Shown here: positions 1 through 10,874 of the stretch, piece after piece
Layout of the letters: each line of letters begins with the position of its first letter
Numbering within the stretch: position 1 is the first letter of the stretch
Source of the DNA: Lantana camara
Lineage: Eukaryota > Streptophyta > Magnoliopsida > Lamiales > Verbenaceae
Assembly: GCA_037501455.1 (NCBI GenBank)
Contig: CM074857.1
Span: forward strand, 97,931,501-97,995,500
Direction: 5' to 3'
Length of the DNA: 64,000 nucleotides
Notes under the pieces: model-generated
Database searches by the model: none
What the model saw: only the letters and a program-made list of their open reading frames with translations
Told to the model about the DNA's origin: nothing
Position numbers and translations under genes: made by a program

Positions 1-2289
1 GAGAAAGTCAGACCCTTGGTTGATCCTATTCTCGATTCCATTCGGATCCTTACTCACAGTTATCTTCTGCAATTAACCGAGCACTAGTTTATTCCGCCTA
101 CGATCAGAACATTTATCTTTGTACCAGGTTCATTATATTATCTTTGGCCGTACAAGAATCTTGAACTTTAACTCCCACTTCATACACTGTCACTAACTGG
201 TTAAATTCTTTGTTGAAGATTTGGTCATCTGGAACTAGTTGACATCCTTCTTAAAAGTGATAAATTTGACCAATTTTCCTTTCTTGAAACTAATTTAGGA
301 ATCCATCAGAAGTTCCTTGATAGTATCATCATCCTCACTGTCTGAATCACGCACTTATAAATTCCCTAACGAACCACTCTCTTCGATGCCTTATGAAGAT
401 CTTCATCCCGGGTATATTAACTTAACTCAAACTTTGAAGGTTTAAACTGATAGCGCCACCTTATTCTTTTCCTGTTACTATCATTGGGTCATTCATGTCC
501 GTGAGAAGTATCTTCCTCGAGCACCACTGTGAATTTAAGTTTCATGTCCGGTCGTGCTCTCCCCCAAGAAATTCTATCTCAACTCCTTAAATTTTTTTCT
601 ACCGCTTCTCGGATCAAAACACCTCAATTTCTTCAACCTAGCTTCCTCGGTATAAGTGGTTCTAATCACGCCACTTGTCTAGTGATAGTGCTCACATTTC
701 CTTTGAAGCAATTAGTAGGAATGACAACCTGCTTCTTTCGTTCCCACATTCGATTCTATTTTCCCAAACCTCAGAATTTCCATTTCCTTTTTAACCAACC
801 AATGCAACCCAGAATTCTTCTTTTCTGGATTCCAGCAAGAATCAGTCGGAGTATCACTTGATAAATAAGATGTGGGGGATACCTATCAAGTAAACACTAA
901 AATGCATGTCGGGTTAGGGTGCCAATGCTATATCACACTTGTAAACAATTAAAGATGCAACACATTGGAACAATTATACAAATTAGAGATGCGCATATAA
1001 ATAGAGAAATTTAAATAATTAAAGTGATGTATGATGCACGTGCTTATGCATGCATAGAACCTGTCACCGTAGTTGTAAACTTTAACTTGGCATATTTCTT
1101 TGCTTCTCAAATTGCAGGTTTGTCTTGAATTAATTGTTCACCTCTTCTTTACCCACGGTCTTTTAAATCTTCAAAGTTCCCGTGTATCAACTTATGGATC
1201 TCCCAAGTCCGAGATTGAAATCTCTTAAACCCAAATTCTTCAACACCCATGAAGTTGGTATCTTGACTTCTCTTGAAGAATCAATCCCCAATTGTTTACA
1301 TTCGAATACATAATTTCCTTCCAATAGTTCTTTGTATTTCTTTATCGCTTCCATTTGTTGCTCCAGAGCTCTTTATTCAATCTCACAACTCGACACTTCA
1401 TCTTGAATTTGGAAGATGAACTCATATCCGGCCGAAGATAAAATCCTTAGCATTGTCATTTTCCATGAACTTATACTTACCACGTCGACTAATTTTCTTT
1501 AATTCTTCTCAATTCTGAAGTATGTGAATTCCCACTTCGTAGTCTCTTCATCCTTTTTCATCGATCTAAATCCCAAGCTATATTATTCTTCATATTTTCT
1601 TCCGCCTCTTTCTCAAGTTAGATGGTCTTTACTACTTCTCAACCACGAACGTACTTTACTCTAATTCTCTTGAAGGTCATCGCCTCCACGTTGATAGAAA
1701 CCTCGAATCTAAAACATCTTCGAGATTTCTCTTCTTTGGAATCTGGTTGACAAATCTTCGTAGTGTAAACAAACATGTTGATCTCGTGAAACCAAATCAT
1801 TACACACCACAAATCCCGTCTCATCATGGATTCACCATCGGTAATAGAGCTTGCAAACTTCTCCTTCGAACTGCCCTCTTATTCTGGACTTTGTCGCTCG
1901 AGCCCTAACCTTATTTTAGAAAAGGTTTGACTCTTAAATTTCTGTAGAAATTCCCAAGACATTCCTTACAACTTTCAAACTAGGGAGAAGAGCTTGTGGT
2001 AGCCTATGGTTGTCGTAAAGATTGGCCGTGGTTTGATATTGTCTTCATATCCTATGAATCACATCTCATTTTTAAAATAAATGCATGCGATTAATATATG
2101 CTCATGCCACATAATTAACACCAAAAGAATGGATTCAATACAAAATGCAACAAATAATCGAATAAAGTTTGAAGAAATCACAATTCAGTATTCAAGAATG
2201 ATGCAATGCACACATTGACAATTAGTTCCTATGCCGTGCGACCTATACTCGAGACAACACGACCCAGAGCACCGGTTCTGAACCTGGTA
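1..2289 (-). mobile_element. Internal region of a minus-strand gypsy-type LTR element, decayed
   Basis: This is the sequence inside the LTR at 2310-5680, read on the minus strand and running off the left edge. Just inside the primer site the reverse complement resembles the leader of the complete gypsy element at 9085-9160, sharing the phrase CACGGCATAGG (CGTACGGCATAGG in the other). I found no gag, protease or reverse transcriptase motif. Two minus-strand stretches read open with plausible codon use (about 120-285 and 1190-1430, the latter with one stop), but I do not recognise them. The element may be non-autonomous, or an old copy with gag beyond recognition. Confidence 0.55.
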
Positions 2290-2301
2290 GCTCTGATACC
2301 A
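2290..2301 (-). other. Primer-binding site, tRNA-Met type
   Basis: The reverse complement reads TGGTATCAGAGC, which pairs with the 3' end of plant initiator tRNA-Met. It lies 8 nt inside the LTR end at 2310, the same spacing as in the complete gypsy element at 9073. This fixes the element as minus-strand with its body to the left. Confidence 0.85.
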
Positions 2302-2309
2302 CCTAAAGA

Positions 2310-5300
2310 TGTAGCACCCGGGACGATAGGCACCACATCCCCCGCACTATGAGTCTAATCCACATATGAAATAGGCAGTCCACACATGAATCGGACTCAC
2401 AGCGAACGGGTGACAATCAAAAGTACAGTCCTGACTAGGCGGAAGCTAACCCTGGAACCATCAACAAAACCCGAAATGCGGAAGCAAGGAAATCATTCAG
2501 GAAATAAATGAAATCCAATACGAATATAAATACGGGTTCCACTAATCAGTACACCTGTCCTAACCTGTCCCGAATCAATATCAATTCAATAAGGGCACAC
2601 CGGCCATCAATAATAAATCAATACAGTATTTAAAGACAATATAATATGCAGTGAGTGTAAATGAGTGAGACTAGAACAAAGACTCGACACTCTAACTCCG
2701 CCTAGTAACCAACACCTGCAAAAGAAACTGGAAAAAGGGGAAAGAGGGGTCAGTCTCTAGAAGACTGAGTGAGCAGGAGCGATACATATAATATAGAAAC
2801 ATGCACATGCAAGTCATAAATCCCGAGCAAGGTTTTATTTAAAGTTAGTTCCCTCGAAGGGCTAGAAATTAAGTAAGCAATGCTCAGACTTTACGACTAT
2901 TCATATTAAATTCATTAAGTTCATAAATCATACTCAATCAATAAGGCTCGGCGAGTGAGCGTGCACAATCTCCAACCAAACTCCGACCGTGTACGACAAT
3001 TATCATTAATACATTAAATAGGTGATCATGCAATATATCATAATACACTCAGATCACATGCCATGTCCTAAATATATTGTTTGGGCAATCCGATGCCCGG
3101 CCTTCCCGCACAGTGCCTATCAATCAATAATCAATCAATCAATCAATCAATCAGTCAATCATTTTCAATCATAAATAAGTTCCAACCTTCTTCCTCCGGG
3201 TTGGTGGTGGGTTTGCAAGGCCCGACCACCCAATCATTGGCCAAAAGGGGTTACATGACTCCCCAGATGGCACTCAGCTCCCTTTCCCCGCCAATCTCCT
3301 GACGAGGTCCGGTACCACTGTTCAATAGTGGGACTAGTGTGAGGGTTTACCGTCAGCCCTTGCCTCCTCGGGTCCCCACTCACACCAAGCCCCTGGGCCC
3401 CAATCAGTGCAATCAATCAATCAATCATTCTTTTCTCGCCAAAACATTTGATTCATAAGAATCATACCATATCCATTTGAAAAGGGTTTACTCGATCAAT
3501 ATTTACTCGATTAATCAGTATTTACTCGATTAATAATTCACTCGATCAATCAGTATTTACTCGATAACTTCCCTTTTAAAAGTAACATATATATATATAA
3601 TCATAAGGTTTTGGCCAAAGCTTTTCACATAAGGGTTGTAGGGTTTAATATGTAACTAGAACGAAAACACCCTCACCTGGAATACCACGAGATAAGAAAC
3701 AAGAGCAATACGGGTGCCTATTCAATTTGGAAGTCTCCGCCCTGGAAACAAACTGTACAAGAGAAGGAACAATGTGTACTGGTGAGAATTGACTCAATAT
3801 GAAACCACATAGACGCACGGCAATGCTAAACACATGATATGAGATGTATAAGAAGTAAAATGATGTTATGGAGTTACACAATCAAGTAATTCGTTCAAGT
3901 ACATTCCAAACATGAGGGTTTCAAGCCCAATCATTTCATATCTTTCATAATTCCTTGCAATCAAGTCATGAACTTCATATAACGTTTATAATTCAAGTAT
4001 ATCAAGTTTACAATTGTAAAATAAACAAATAGAGACATTCAAATCATTTAAATCTCACGAAATCACATCCAAATTCTAACTATATCAATTTTATATAATT
4101 CACACATGCCATAGTCAATTCAGGTATCACTAACGGATTCAATTACAAGGTTAACTAATTAAATCAAACAATATTCATATTATTTACAAAATTACACATA
4201 TACCCCTTCAAGTTAGACAAATAGCTCAAATACGGCATATCGGAGTTCAAATTGCAAATCAAAGCATCAACATATTTCATAGAGCATTTAATACATGCTT
4301 TCGTACACATTGGAATTCATATTGATCGACAAATCAGGCAATTGACAATTTATTGCAATTAAAACAATTAATTTCAATTAAATAGAAATACACAAAATAA
4401 ATCACAACAAATCAACCGGGCATCCGATTGACGAACGGAAAGTAGCGTTGGACTCACCACAACGAAAGGGACTTTCTGTCCGAAAGTCACCGGAATGCCG
4501 CTACCGTAGCCGGTCGAACAGCCACCGGCCGCCACCGGAACACCGCCTCCGGTGGTCGGAAAAATCCCCGGAAGGACAGGAACGTGCGTCTCAGCCTGCT
4601 CAACAAAAGCCCTCAATCAATTTCAGAAAATGCCAAACACGCCGGACTTCGTTGACGAAAAACCGAATCAAATCCCAATGACGAAAACTGAAATTAAACG
4701 TAAACCGTAAAACCAAAATGAAATCCGGGCATACCGTTGGAAAGCTTGTAACGAGCCCTACAAAAGCCCCAAGTCAAACCGCCAGAAAAACTGCCGGAAC
4801 AGTAACCGGTTCAGACCCGCCGGTTCACCACCGGTTCACCGCCGGTCCGCCGCCAACGGCCGGTTCTCGGAACGCCGTCGATGCCATCCGCTAAGTCTCG
4901 TCATTCCAAGCATCTTTTGTGAAGGCTCCACCACCAAAACCGGTCGGGAAGAGGCCGAACCACCACTCCAAAGTCCCGCCGCTGCGTCACCGCCGGAACC
5001 ACCACCTACGCCGCGATTCGCTCGAAAAGGAGGTCGGAAATGGAACGGGAAGGGTCGAAAACATAGGGTAGGGTGGTTGTTGGCCGGCGAGAGTCGCCGG
5101 AACGCCGCCGTCGTGGAGGTGGCACAACCCGCCACCGTCGGACCGCCGCTGCTCCGCCGCTGGTCACTTTCAGCCCACGAAACTGGTACGGTTGTGACGG
5201 GCTCGTCGAGCTGATAAATTTCCACTATTGATTCGTCGAATTCCGTCGAGAAACGAGGGAGAACGAGCATGTGTGTGTAAACGCACCTCCACTGCATGTG

Positions 5301-5680
5301 AACAGTAACGATCGCTGGAGAAGACGATGGCTGGAGCTGATCTGATTCTGGCACGCAAAACGAGGAAACCCGAGTATATATCTCTGGTCCTCGTACGCAA
5401 AAACGATCGGAAGAACGGGCTAACGGAGTCAGAATTGGGCAAACTTAGAGTCTACGGACTCGTCTCGATGCCCCGGACGCAAATGAGGGGTCAAAGAAGT
5501 CAAAATCTCTACCGAACGAGAAGTGACCGGAAAAACCCCTTAAAAGAAGAAAATTACAAAAAGGGCCCTAACTCTAAAAGAGTTCAAAAGTGGGCCACAC
5601 AACGCACCAATCACCTAATTAAACACATAAAAAGGTTGAATGGTGACGTACCTTATTTATCGAATGAGCGGGGCGTTACA
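2310..5680 (-). mobile_element. 5' LTR of a minus-strand gypsy (Tekay/Del-like) element
   Basis: Read on the minus strand this 3.37-kb LTR begins TGTAACGCCCCGCTC and ends GGGTGCTACA, like the LTRs at 6553 and 13838. It sits next to a tRNA-Met primer site. It contains an (AATC)n-like tract near 3119-3175, a GC-rich palindromic stretch (about 4480-4870) and a short AT tract near 3587. The long GC-rich reading frames at 4836-5442 are by-products of base composition. The 5-bp target duplication would be ACTGT at 5681-5685; its partner lies outside the window. Confidence 0.8.
4480..4870. repeat. GC-rich CCGGT/GCCGG palindrome cluster inside the LTR
   Basis: Repeated short palindromes built on CCGGT, ACCGGT and GCCGG occur here, for example the repeated CACCGGTTCACCGCCGG phrase around 4826-4846. 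The cluster lies about 0.8-1.2 kb from the LTR 5' end, where other gypsy LTRs in this window carry different palindromes. Confidence 0.55.
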
Positions 5681-5700
5681 ACTGTACTCTGTCTCAACTC

Positions 5701-5930
5701 TGCCCCTTTTGTGAGAATGCTACGGAGGACTTCGCTCATCTCTTCCTTTCTTGTGACTTTGCACGCCAAGTTTGGGCTATCTCCAACCTCCCTTATTCTT
5801 ACATTTCTTTTGGACGTAGTGATCCTCTCTCTTGGATTTTCTCTGCCTCCCAGAAGTTGGGTTTTGAGGATGCTGCTCTCTTCTTCACCATTATTTGGAC
5901 TATTTGGTGGTTCCGGAATATTAAGGTATC
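5701..5930 (+). pseudogene. LINE reverse-transcriptase zinc-binding (zf-RVT) fragment
   Basis: In the frame starting at 5701 the translation is open for about 76 codons. It begins CPFCENATEDFAHLFLSCDF and ends with IIWTIWWFRNIK. The spaced C-x2-C, H and C followed by a W-rich IWTIWW tail is the signature of the zf-RVT domain at the C-terminus of plant L1-type LINE ORF2 proteins. The rest of the LINE is missing on the left, where the minus-strand LTR ends at 5680, and the frame decays after 5930 into AT-rich sequence. It is a dead 5'-truncated fragment. It could instead derive from a host RNase-H-like gene carrying the same domain, but LINE origin is far more common. Confidence 0.75.
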
Positions 5931-5934
5931 AATA

Positions 5935-6061
5935 AAAGGATTATTTATATGTATATATAATATATTATAAATTATATATCTATATATAACATAAAATATA
6001 TATTTACATATAATATAAATCTAATATACATATATATATAAATTATAAAAAAAATTACATA
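5935..6061. repeat. AT-rich TATA-type low-complexity tract
   Basis: About 125 bp composed almost only of A and T with repeated TATATA and ATATAA steps. No coding signal. Confidence 0.8.
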
Positions 6062-6367
6062 TAATCGCGAGTTGGCTCACGAGCCACGAGCTTAGACACT
6101 GACTCGCGAGCCATGAGCTTAGACACATCAGGATCGAGATCGACTCGATGGCTAGATCGAGCTCGCCCAACTACAATCTCAAGCCGAGGCGAGCCAAACT
6201 CGCAAGCTGGCTCGGCTTATTTGCAACCCTTGCACAACAAATTGAACCATCACACTCATAATAAATTGAACCATTACTTTCACGTTTTCCGAAAAAATCA
6301 TCCTCAATTGCTCCAGAGGATTCAAAAATTAAAGTTATTTTTCTCATTTAAGAGAAAAAAAATATAA
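6062..6367. repeat. Old GAGC/GCTCG-rich dispersed repeat, possibly a non-autonomous DNA-transposon end
   Basis: The segment 6066-6232 is full of GCTCG, GAGCC and GCGAG words. Its reverse complement starts with an AGGGTTGCAAATAAGCCGAG phrase, which resembles ends of non-autonomous hAT-like repeats in plants. No matching other end or target duplication was found. The rest to 6367 is A-rich with no convincing gene. Confidence 0.3.
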
Positions 6368-6552
6368 AAAAAGAAAAAGAAAACAAAAGGCGAACAAGCT
6401 TTGTACCAGCGTCGCAACTTCTTGTTTAGCGTCGTAGCTTGCCAGCTTCTTATGCAGCTCAGCACCTTCTTGTTTGGTTCTTGGAGATAAGAGAAGCACC
6501 GGCGCCAATGATAAGTAATATCAGAATGGGAAGACTGGCAGAGGGTAAGATG
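6368..6552 (-). other. Unassigned sequence, possible old exon fragment
   Basis: This is the pre-insertion site of the gypsy element. Its minus strand has a roughly 50-codon open stretch containing GAELHKKLASYDAKQE, followed by a pyrimidine-rich run. I do not recognise it. It could be a decayed exon or chance. Confidence 0.2.
6548..6552. repeat. Target-site duplication AGATG, left copy
   Basis: AGATG directly precedes the TGTAACGCC start of the 5' LTR and recurs at 16336-16340. Confidence 0.9.
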
Positions 6553-9064
6553 TGTAACGCCCCAAATTCCGGAAGTTCAGGTAAGCACGCCACGTGCGGG
6601 TCATCGGGTGTTGGGAGTTTAAAGTTTATATATTTACTTGCTTATTATGATTTCATTATATTATTGTGTGCCTTATACATTTCTATGTATTTATATGAAT
6701 TAACTGTTAATGTGAAATTCATGAATTAAGTGATAATGTGTTTAATTGTATTATGTGACTTTAATTGATCATTTCATGAAATTTATGGACTCAATTGCAT
6801 AACTTGGATTGGAGCTAATGGATCTTTTAGGTAGGGATATTACTTGATTGCATTCATTTAAATAACCTAGGGACTTGTTTGCAAATTGGGTGCAATTGTT
6901 ATGTTTAGTAGATGATATAATATATCATATATGCATTCTTCTTCCGCACACTCTCATACAATACATTCATACAAGAGAACACACACACACACCTCGTGAG
7001 GATCGATATTTACACCATCAAGAGAGGAGGAAGATTTCAACTAATCTCAAGCTTTAATTGAAGAACTTTGAAGTTAGAAGCATCAACATCTTCATCTCTT
7101 CATCCTCATCTCATTCTTCTTTCATTTCAAGGTATAACATGAGAATGGATTGAATCTCTTGATTGATTATATGAGTAGGGTTTGATGTTAGCTTGATGCT
7201 TTCATGTGTATCCATGATTAGAAGCATGTTTAGCTCATATTTCCTTCATTTCTTGCATGAAACATGAGGATATGTAAAAGTTGGTATATATGAATAATTA
7301 TGGGGTTTTGGGGCTTAATTCTTGGTGATTTGATGTATATTTATTGGTTTGATTGTTGTATAGTTGAAGTATATTATGTATATGTTGTGTTTGAGCATTT
7401 TTATTGGATTGAATTTGGTGTTTGGGTTGGTTTTGCATGGAAACCCCTGTTTTCTCCCCTGTTTTTCTATCACGCAGAGGTGACACGGGCGTGTCACCTT
7501 TGCTTTGTTTTGGGTGACACGGGGGTGCAGGTTGGCTAGGTCGGTTTTTCTGTACCGTGACACGGGGGTGTCACGGTTTGCCTTGTTTTGGTGACACGGG
7601 CGTGTCACCTTCCTTTTCCCACTTTTGGTCCGCTGTACCATGACACGGGGGTGTCACGGCTTAGTGTGTTTTGGTGGCACGGGCGTGTCACTCCTTGTTT
7701 TCATGCATATTGTTTTGCGTGCTTGGTTGTACGTGTATGTGTTATATACTTGGTTTATTGATAATCTTGCTCGTATTTGACATTCATTAAATCATTATTG
7801 CATAACATATTGGTGCATAACTTTGCCGTTAGTCATAATTGGTTCATTCGAGTCGAGTCTTATTTCACACTTGTCCTTGTTGCACAGATCACGGTCCCGG
7901 TTTTGAGGAGCCCGCTCAGTAGGGTGCTCTCTTGCTTTCTTTTGGTCGTCTGGTCAGGTGAGGTTTAATTTCTAGATATATAGAACCCTTACAACCCCTA
8001 TGTGACTATTTCGGCCAAAATGTATATATATATATATATCTATAGTTTGCGAACTTTATGACTTTCAAATGATTTGATAAAATTGATTGATTGATTGACG
8101 GATTGATCGTATTGGGCGAGTATTGAATTGCACTGTGGGCCTGAGGATAGTAGCTCGAGCCAACCGGGAAAGCATGGGCTGACGGGTAACTCGAGTGCTA
8201 TCCTCACCATTTGGGATGACCCCTGAACCCTCTAGGAGATTAAGGGAGGAAGGAGTTCCGGGCTTAGGGATTCATGTACCCTCTGCCCAGACTGATTGGA
8301 TGGTGGGGCCTTGCAATCCCACCATCACCCGGAGGAAGAAGGAGTCACTGAAACTGCTAATTGTGCACAGTAAATAATTACTTGATCACCTAATCACCTA
8401 ACAAATTGATTGATTGTACACGGTCGGAGCAAGGTTGGAGAATTGCCCTCACTCGCCGGGCCACATATTGATTGTATTGAACTGAATTAATTGGTAAATG
8501 GAATTAGTTGTAACCTCGGGCGATAGTACCTTCTCCTCTAATAATTGTGTTTGATTTCCAAAAATTATTACCCGAGATTATAACTTGCATGTACGTGCGC
8601 ATATATTTATTTATACCCCTCGCTCAGTCCGTTTGGACTGACACCTCAACTTTTCAGTTTTTGCAGGTTTCGTGCTAGGCGGGAATTAGAGTCTGGTTTG
8701 TCTTTAATTTGGGTCTAGCTCACTCCACCTCATATTTTGTTCGTCTGTTAATACTTGATACATGTTGTAGCTTGTTTTGGTATATTTTGGGAATTGATAA
8801 TGTATTGTATTGTATTGTATGAAATGTTGGTATCTACTAATAAATATGTAAATATGGTATCTATATGTATTGAACGCTTTTGCTTCCGCTATTTTATTGC
8901 TCTGAGTTGTTTTGGTTTTAATTGAGGGTACCCGCCCAGCTGTCGTTTTTTTTTTTATTGTCTCCCGTTCGCTATAGTTTCGGTTCATGTATGAATTGCC
9001 CGTTTCATATGTGGATTGAGCCTATAGTGCGGGGGATGTGGCCCCTAGCGTTCCGGGTGCTACA
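6553..9064 (+). mobile_element. 5' LTR of the complete gypsy element
   Basis: A 2512-bp LTR running TGTAACGCC to GTGCTACA. It contains a G-box CACGTG at 6591-6596, an (AC)n run near 6970, a palindrome cluster at 7480-7691 and an AT run near 8025. Short ORFs inside are unsupported. Confidence 0.93.
7480..7691. repeat. Six copies of an 18-bp GTGACACGGGNGTGTCAC palindrome
   Basis: Copies begin at 7480, 7514 (truncated), 7557, 7591, 7640 and 7674. Each intact copy is GTGACAC, a GGGCG or GGGGG spacer, and its inverse, so transcripts would form tight hairpins. Copies alternate between a GGGCG and a GGGGG centre and are separated by similar linkers containing TTGTTTTGG. The same block occurs in the 3' LTR at 14769-14979. 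Confidence 0.85.
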
Positions 9065-9072
9065 TCCCAAGG

Positions 9073-9084
9073 TGGTATCAGAGC
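9073..9084 (+). other. Primer-binding site, tRNA-Met type
   Basis: TGGTATCAGAGC, 8 nt after the LTR end, complementary to the 3' end of initiator tRNA-Met. It would prime minus-strand DNA synthesis. Confidence 0.9.
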
Positions 9085-9305
9085 CCGGTTGCAAAACCGC
9101 GGCTCTAGTGTTGTGTCTTGTGAGTCTAAGTCGTACGGCATAGGATTAATTGATTATTTGAGAGTCTTGCAACCTATTTGAACTTATTTGATTCTATTTG
9201 AAGTGCTTGGATTATGTGACTATGTGGTTGGATTACATTGTGTGTTGTAATTACACTCATTGCACTTGTTAATCAAACATGCATGTAAAGTGTTCGAGTT
9301 TCAGG

Positions 9306-10874
9306 ATGGCTCGTGACCGACATCACCGGGATCGATCTCCTCGACATCGACGTCATCACTGGTGTGATCGAACCCCTCCTCCACCACCTCCAGCTCAACC
9401 CCAAGATTTCTTAAATTCAATGGTGCAACTCATGGATCAGAGGCTAAGGGATTATGTGCCTCCAGCACCGCCAGCTCCTCCACCGCTACAACAAGCACCT
9501 ATTTCCGTTATTTTAAGGGAATTTCAGAATCAACATCCGCCGAGATTCCAAAAGGGGAACGATATTCAAGCCGAGCAATGGCTTAAAGAAGTTGAACGAG
9601 TTTGGGAACTTATTCCATGTGAGTCTTGGGAAAAGGCCCGGTGTACTCTTACCCTCATCCATGGAGAAGCATATTCATGGTGGGAGAGTACTAAAATTGT
9701 CTTGGATGCCGCCGAGGAGCAAATTACATGGGAGGTATTCGAAAGAGAATTCAAGAATAAGTTTATTCCGCCATCTTCGCGCACTAGAAGACTTAAGGAG
9801 TTTACTGAGCTTAAACAAGGAGGAAGGTCAGTTTCAGAGTATATAGCCGAGTTCGAGAGGTTGTCCAAATACGCCCCTAACATTGCTAGCGACGACTTCC
9901 ACAAGGCTATGCAATTCGTACAAGGTTTGAGGCCGGATATTCAAGCAGCGATTGAAGCGGTTAACACAAGCACTTGGAAGAAGGCCACTACCAAAGCTCT
10001 TAAGGTTGAAGACTCGGTTGTCGCACGGAGGTCTTCCTTTAGGACGGGACAGGGTTCAGGTTCTGGGTCAAGATCGGGTTACAATGCCGGCAAGAGGCCG
10101 ATGGTTTATGATACCGCTCCTCCTCAGTTTAAGGGCCCTATGAAGAAGTTTAAACCACAAGGGCCAATCCAGAAGGCTCCTCAGCCATCGGTTATGCCGC
10201 CACCACCGGAGCAGCCTAAGTGCACTTTTTGCGGGCAACCTACACATCACTATGATAATTGCCGAAGGCGTCTAGGGTTATGCCTAATTTGCGGGGCTAC
10301 CGATCATATGGTGGATACTTGTCCGGATCGACGTAATCCGCCACCTGGGGGACAGAGACCGTTGATTAGGGCCCGTGCTTATGCCTTGGAAGGCGAGGAA
10401 CATGATGCAGGTATGGACCCGGCTGCCGTTGTTGAAGGTATCATTTGCATTCATGGCATCAACATACACACTTTATTTGATCCGGGAGCCACTCACTCCT
10501 TCATTTCTTGTGATGTTTCTATTAAATTGCCCTTGTGTGTTACTTATTCTGATGCATGCTACGTGGTTAGTACTCCTTTTGGTGGTAGTATAGAAACTAA
10601 CCGGGTTTTTCGAGAGGTGCCGGTGAGTATTGAGGGTTGGGTTTTCTCAACGGATTTCATTGAGTTGCCTATGGCTCGGTATGGTTCTATCTTGGGTATG
10701 GATTGGTTGTACAAGCACTACGCCACTGTTGATTGCCGGGCCAAGAAAGTTAGTCTCGGCTTTGAGATTGTTACGGGTCAGGGTTCGAAGACGGTGCCTT
10801 TATTATCCTTTTCAGAAGCCCAGAGATTGGTTCGTGATGGGGCTACGGGGTTTATAGCCTATATTCTTAATTAA
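9306..10874 (+). CDS. Gag-protease of the gypsy element
   Basis: The frame is open from 9279, but ATG 9306 is the likelier start because it gives a basic MARDRHHRDR N-terminus usual for this group. The order is an Arg/Pro-rich head, a retrotransposon gag domain (about 9570-9900, with WEVFEREFKNKFIP and SEYIAEFERLSKYAP), then two CCHC zinc knuckles of C-x2-C-x4-H-x4-C form at 10221-10262 and 10281-10322. An aspartic protease follows with LFDPGATHSF near 10472-10500; the DPG variant of the D-S/T-G active site is common in plant gypsy proteins. Gag packages the RNA and the protease cuts the polyprotein. The frame ends at TAA 10872-10874. Pol continues in the same frame, so in intact relatives this would be one polyprotein. 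Confidence 0.88.
   Translation: MARDRHHRDRSPRHRRHHWCDRTPPPPPPAQPQDFLNSMVQLMDQRLRDYVPPAPPAPPPLQQAPISVILREFQNQHPPRFQKGNDIQAEQWLKEVERVWELIPCESWEKARCTLTLIHGEAYSWWESTKIVLDAAEEQITWEVFEREFKNKFIPPSSRTRRLKEFTELKQGGRSVSEYIAEFERLSKYAPNIASDDFHKAMQFVQGLRPDIQAAIEAVNTSTWKKATTKALKVEDSVVARRSSFRTGQGSGSGSRSGYNAGKRPMVYDTAPPQFKGPMKKFKPQGPIQKAPQPSVMPPPPEQPKCTFCGQPTHHYDNCRRRLGLCLICGATDHMVDTCPDRRNPPPGGQRPLIRARAYALEGEEHDAGMDPAAVVEGIICIHGINIHTLFDPGATHSFISCDVSIKLPLCVTYSDACYVVSTPFGGSIETNRVFREVPVSIEGWVFSTDFIELPMARYGSILGMDWLYKHYATVDCRAKKVSLGFEIVTGQGSKTVPLLSFSEAQRLVRDGATGFIAYILN

Noticed and set aside
4836..5442. Overlapping reading frames of 172 and 90 codons on the minus strand and up to 202 codons (5327-5935) on the plus strand
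   Set aside because: They lie in the GC-rich part of a gypsy LTR (the plus frame crosses its end), have low-complexity Pro, Gly, Ser and Arg composition, and match no domain.
7480..7691. Regularly spaced palindromes reminiscent of a CRISPR array
   Set aside because: Spacers are similar to one another rather than unique, the block lies inside an LTR of a plant retrotransposon, and no cas genes exist here.
9073..9084. tRNA-like sequence
   Set aside because: Only the 12-nt complement of a tRNA 3' end is present; this is a retroelement primer site, not a tRNA gene. The same applies at 2290, 31105, 55449 and 60468.
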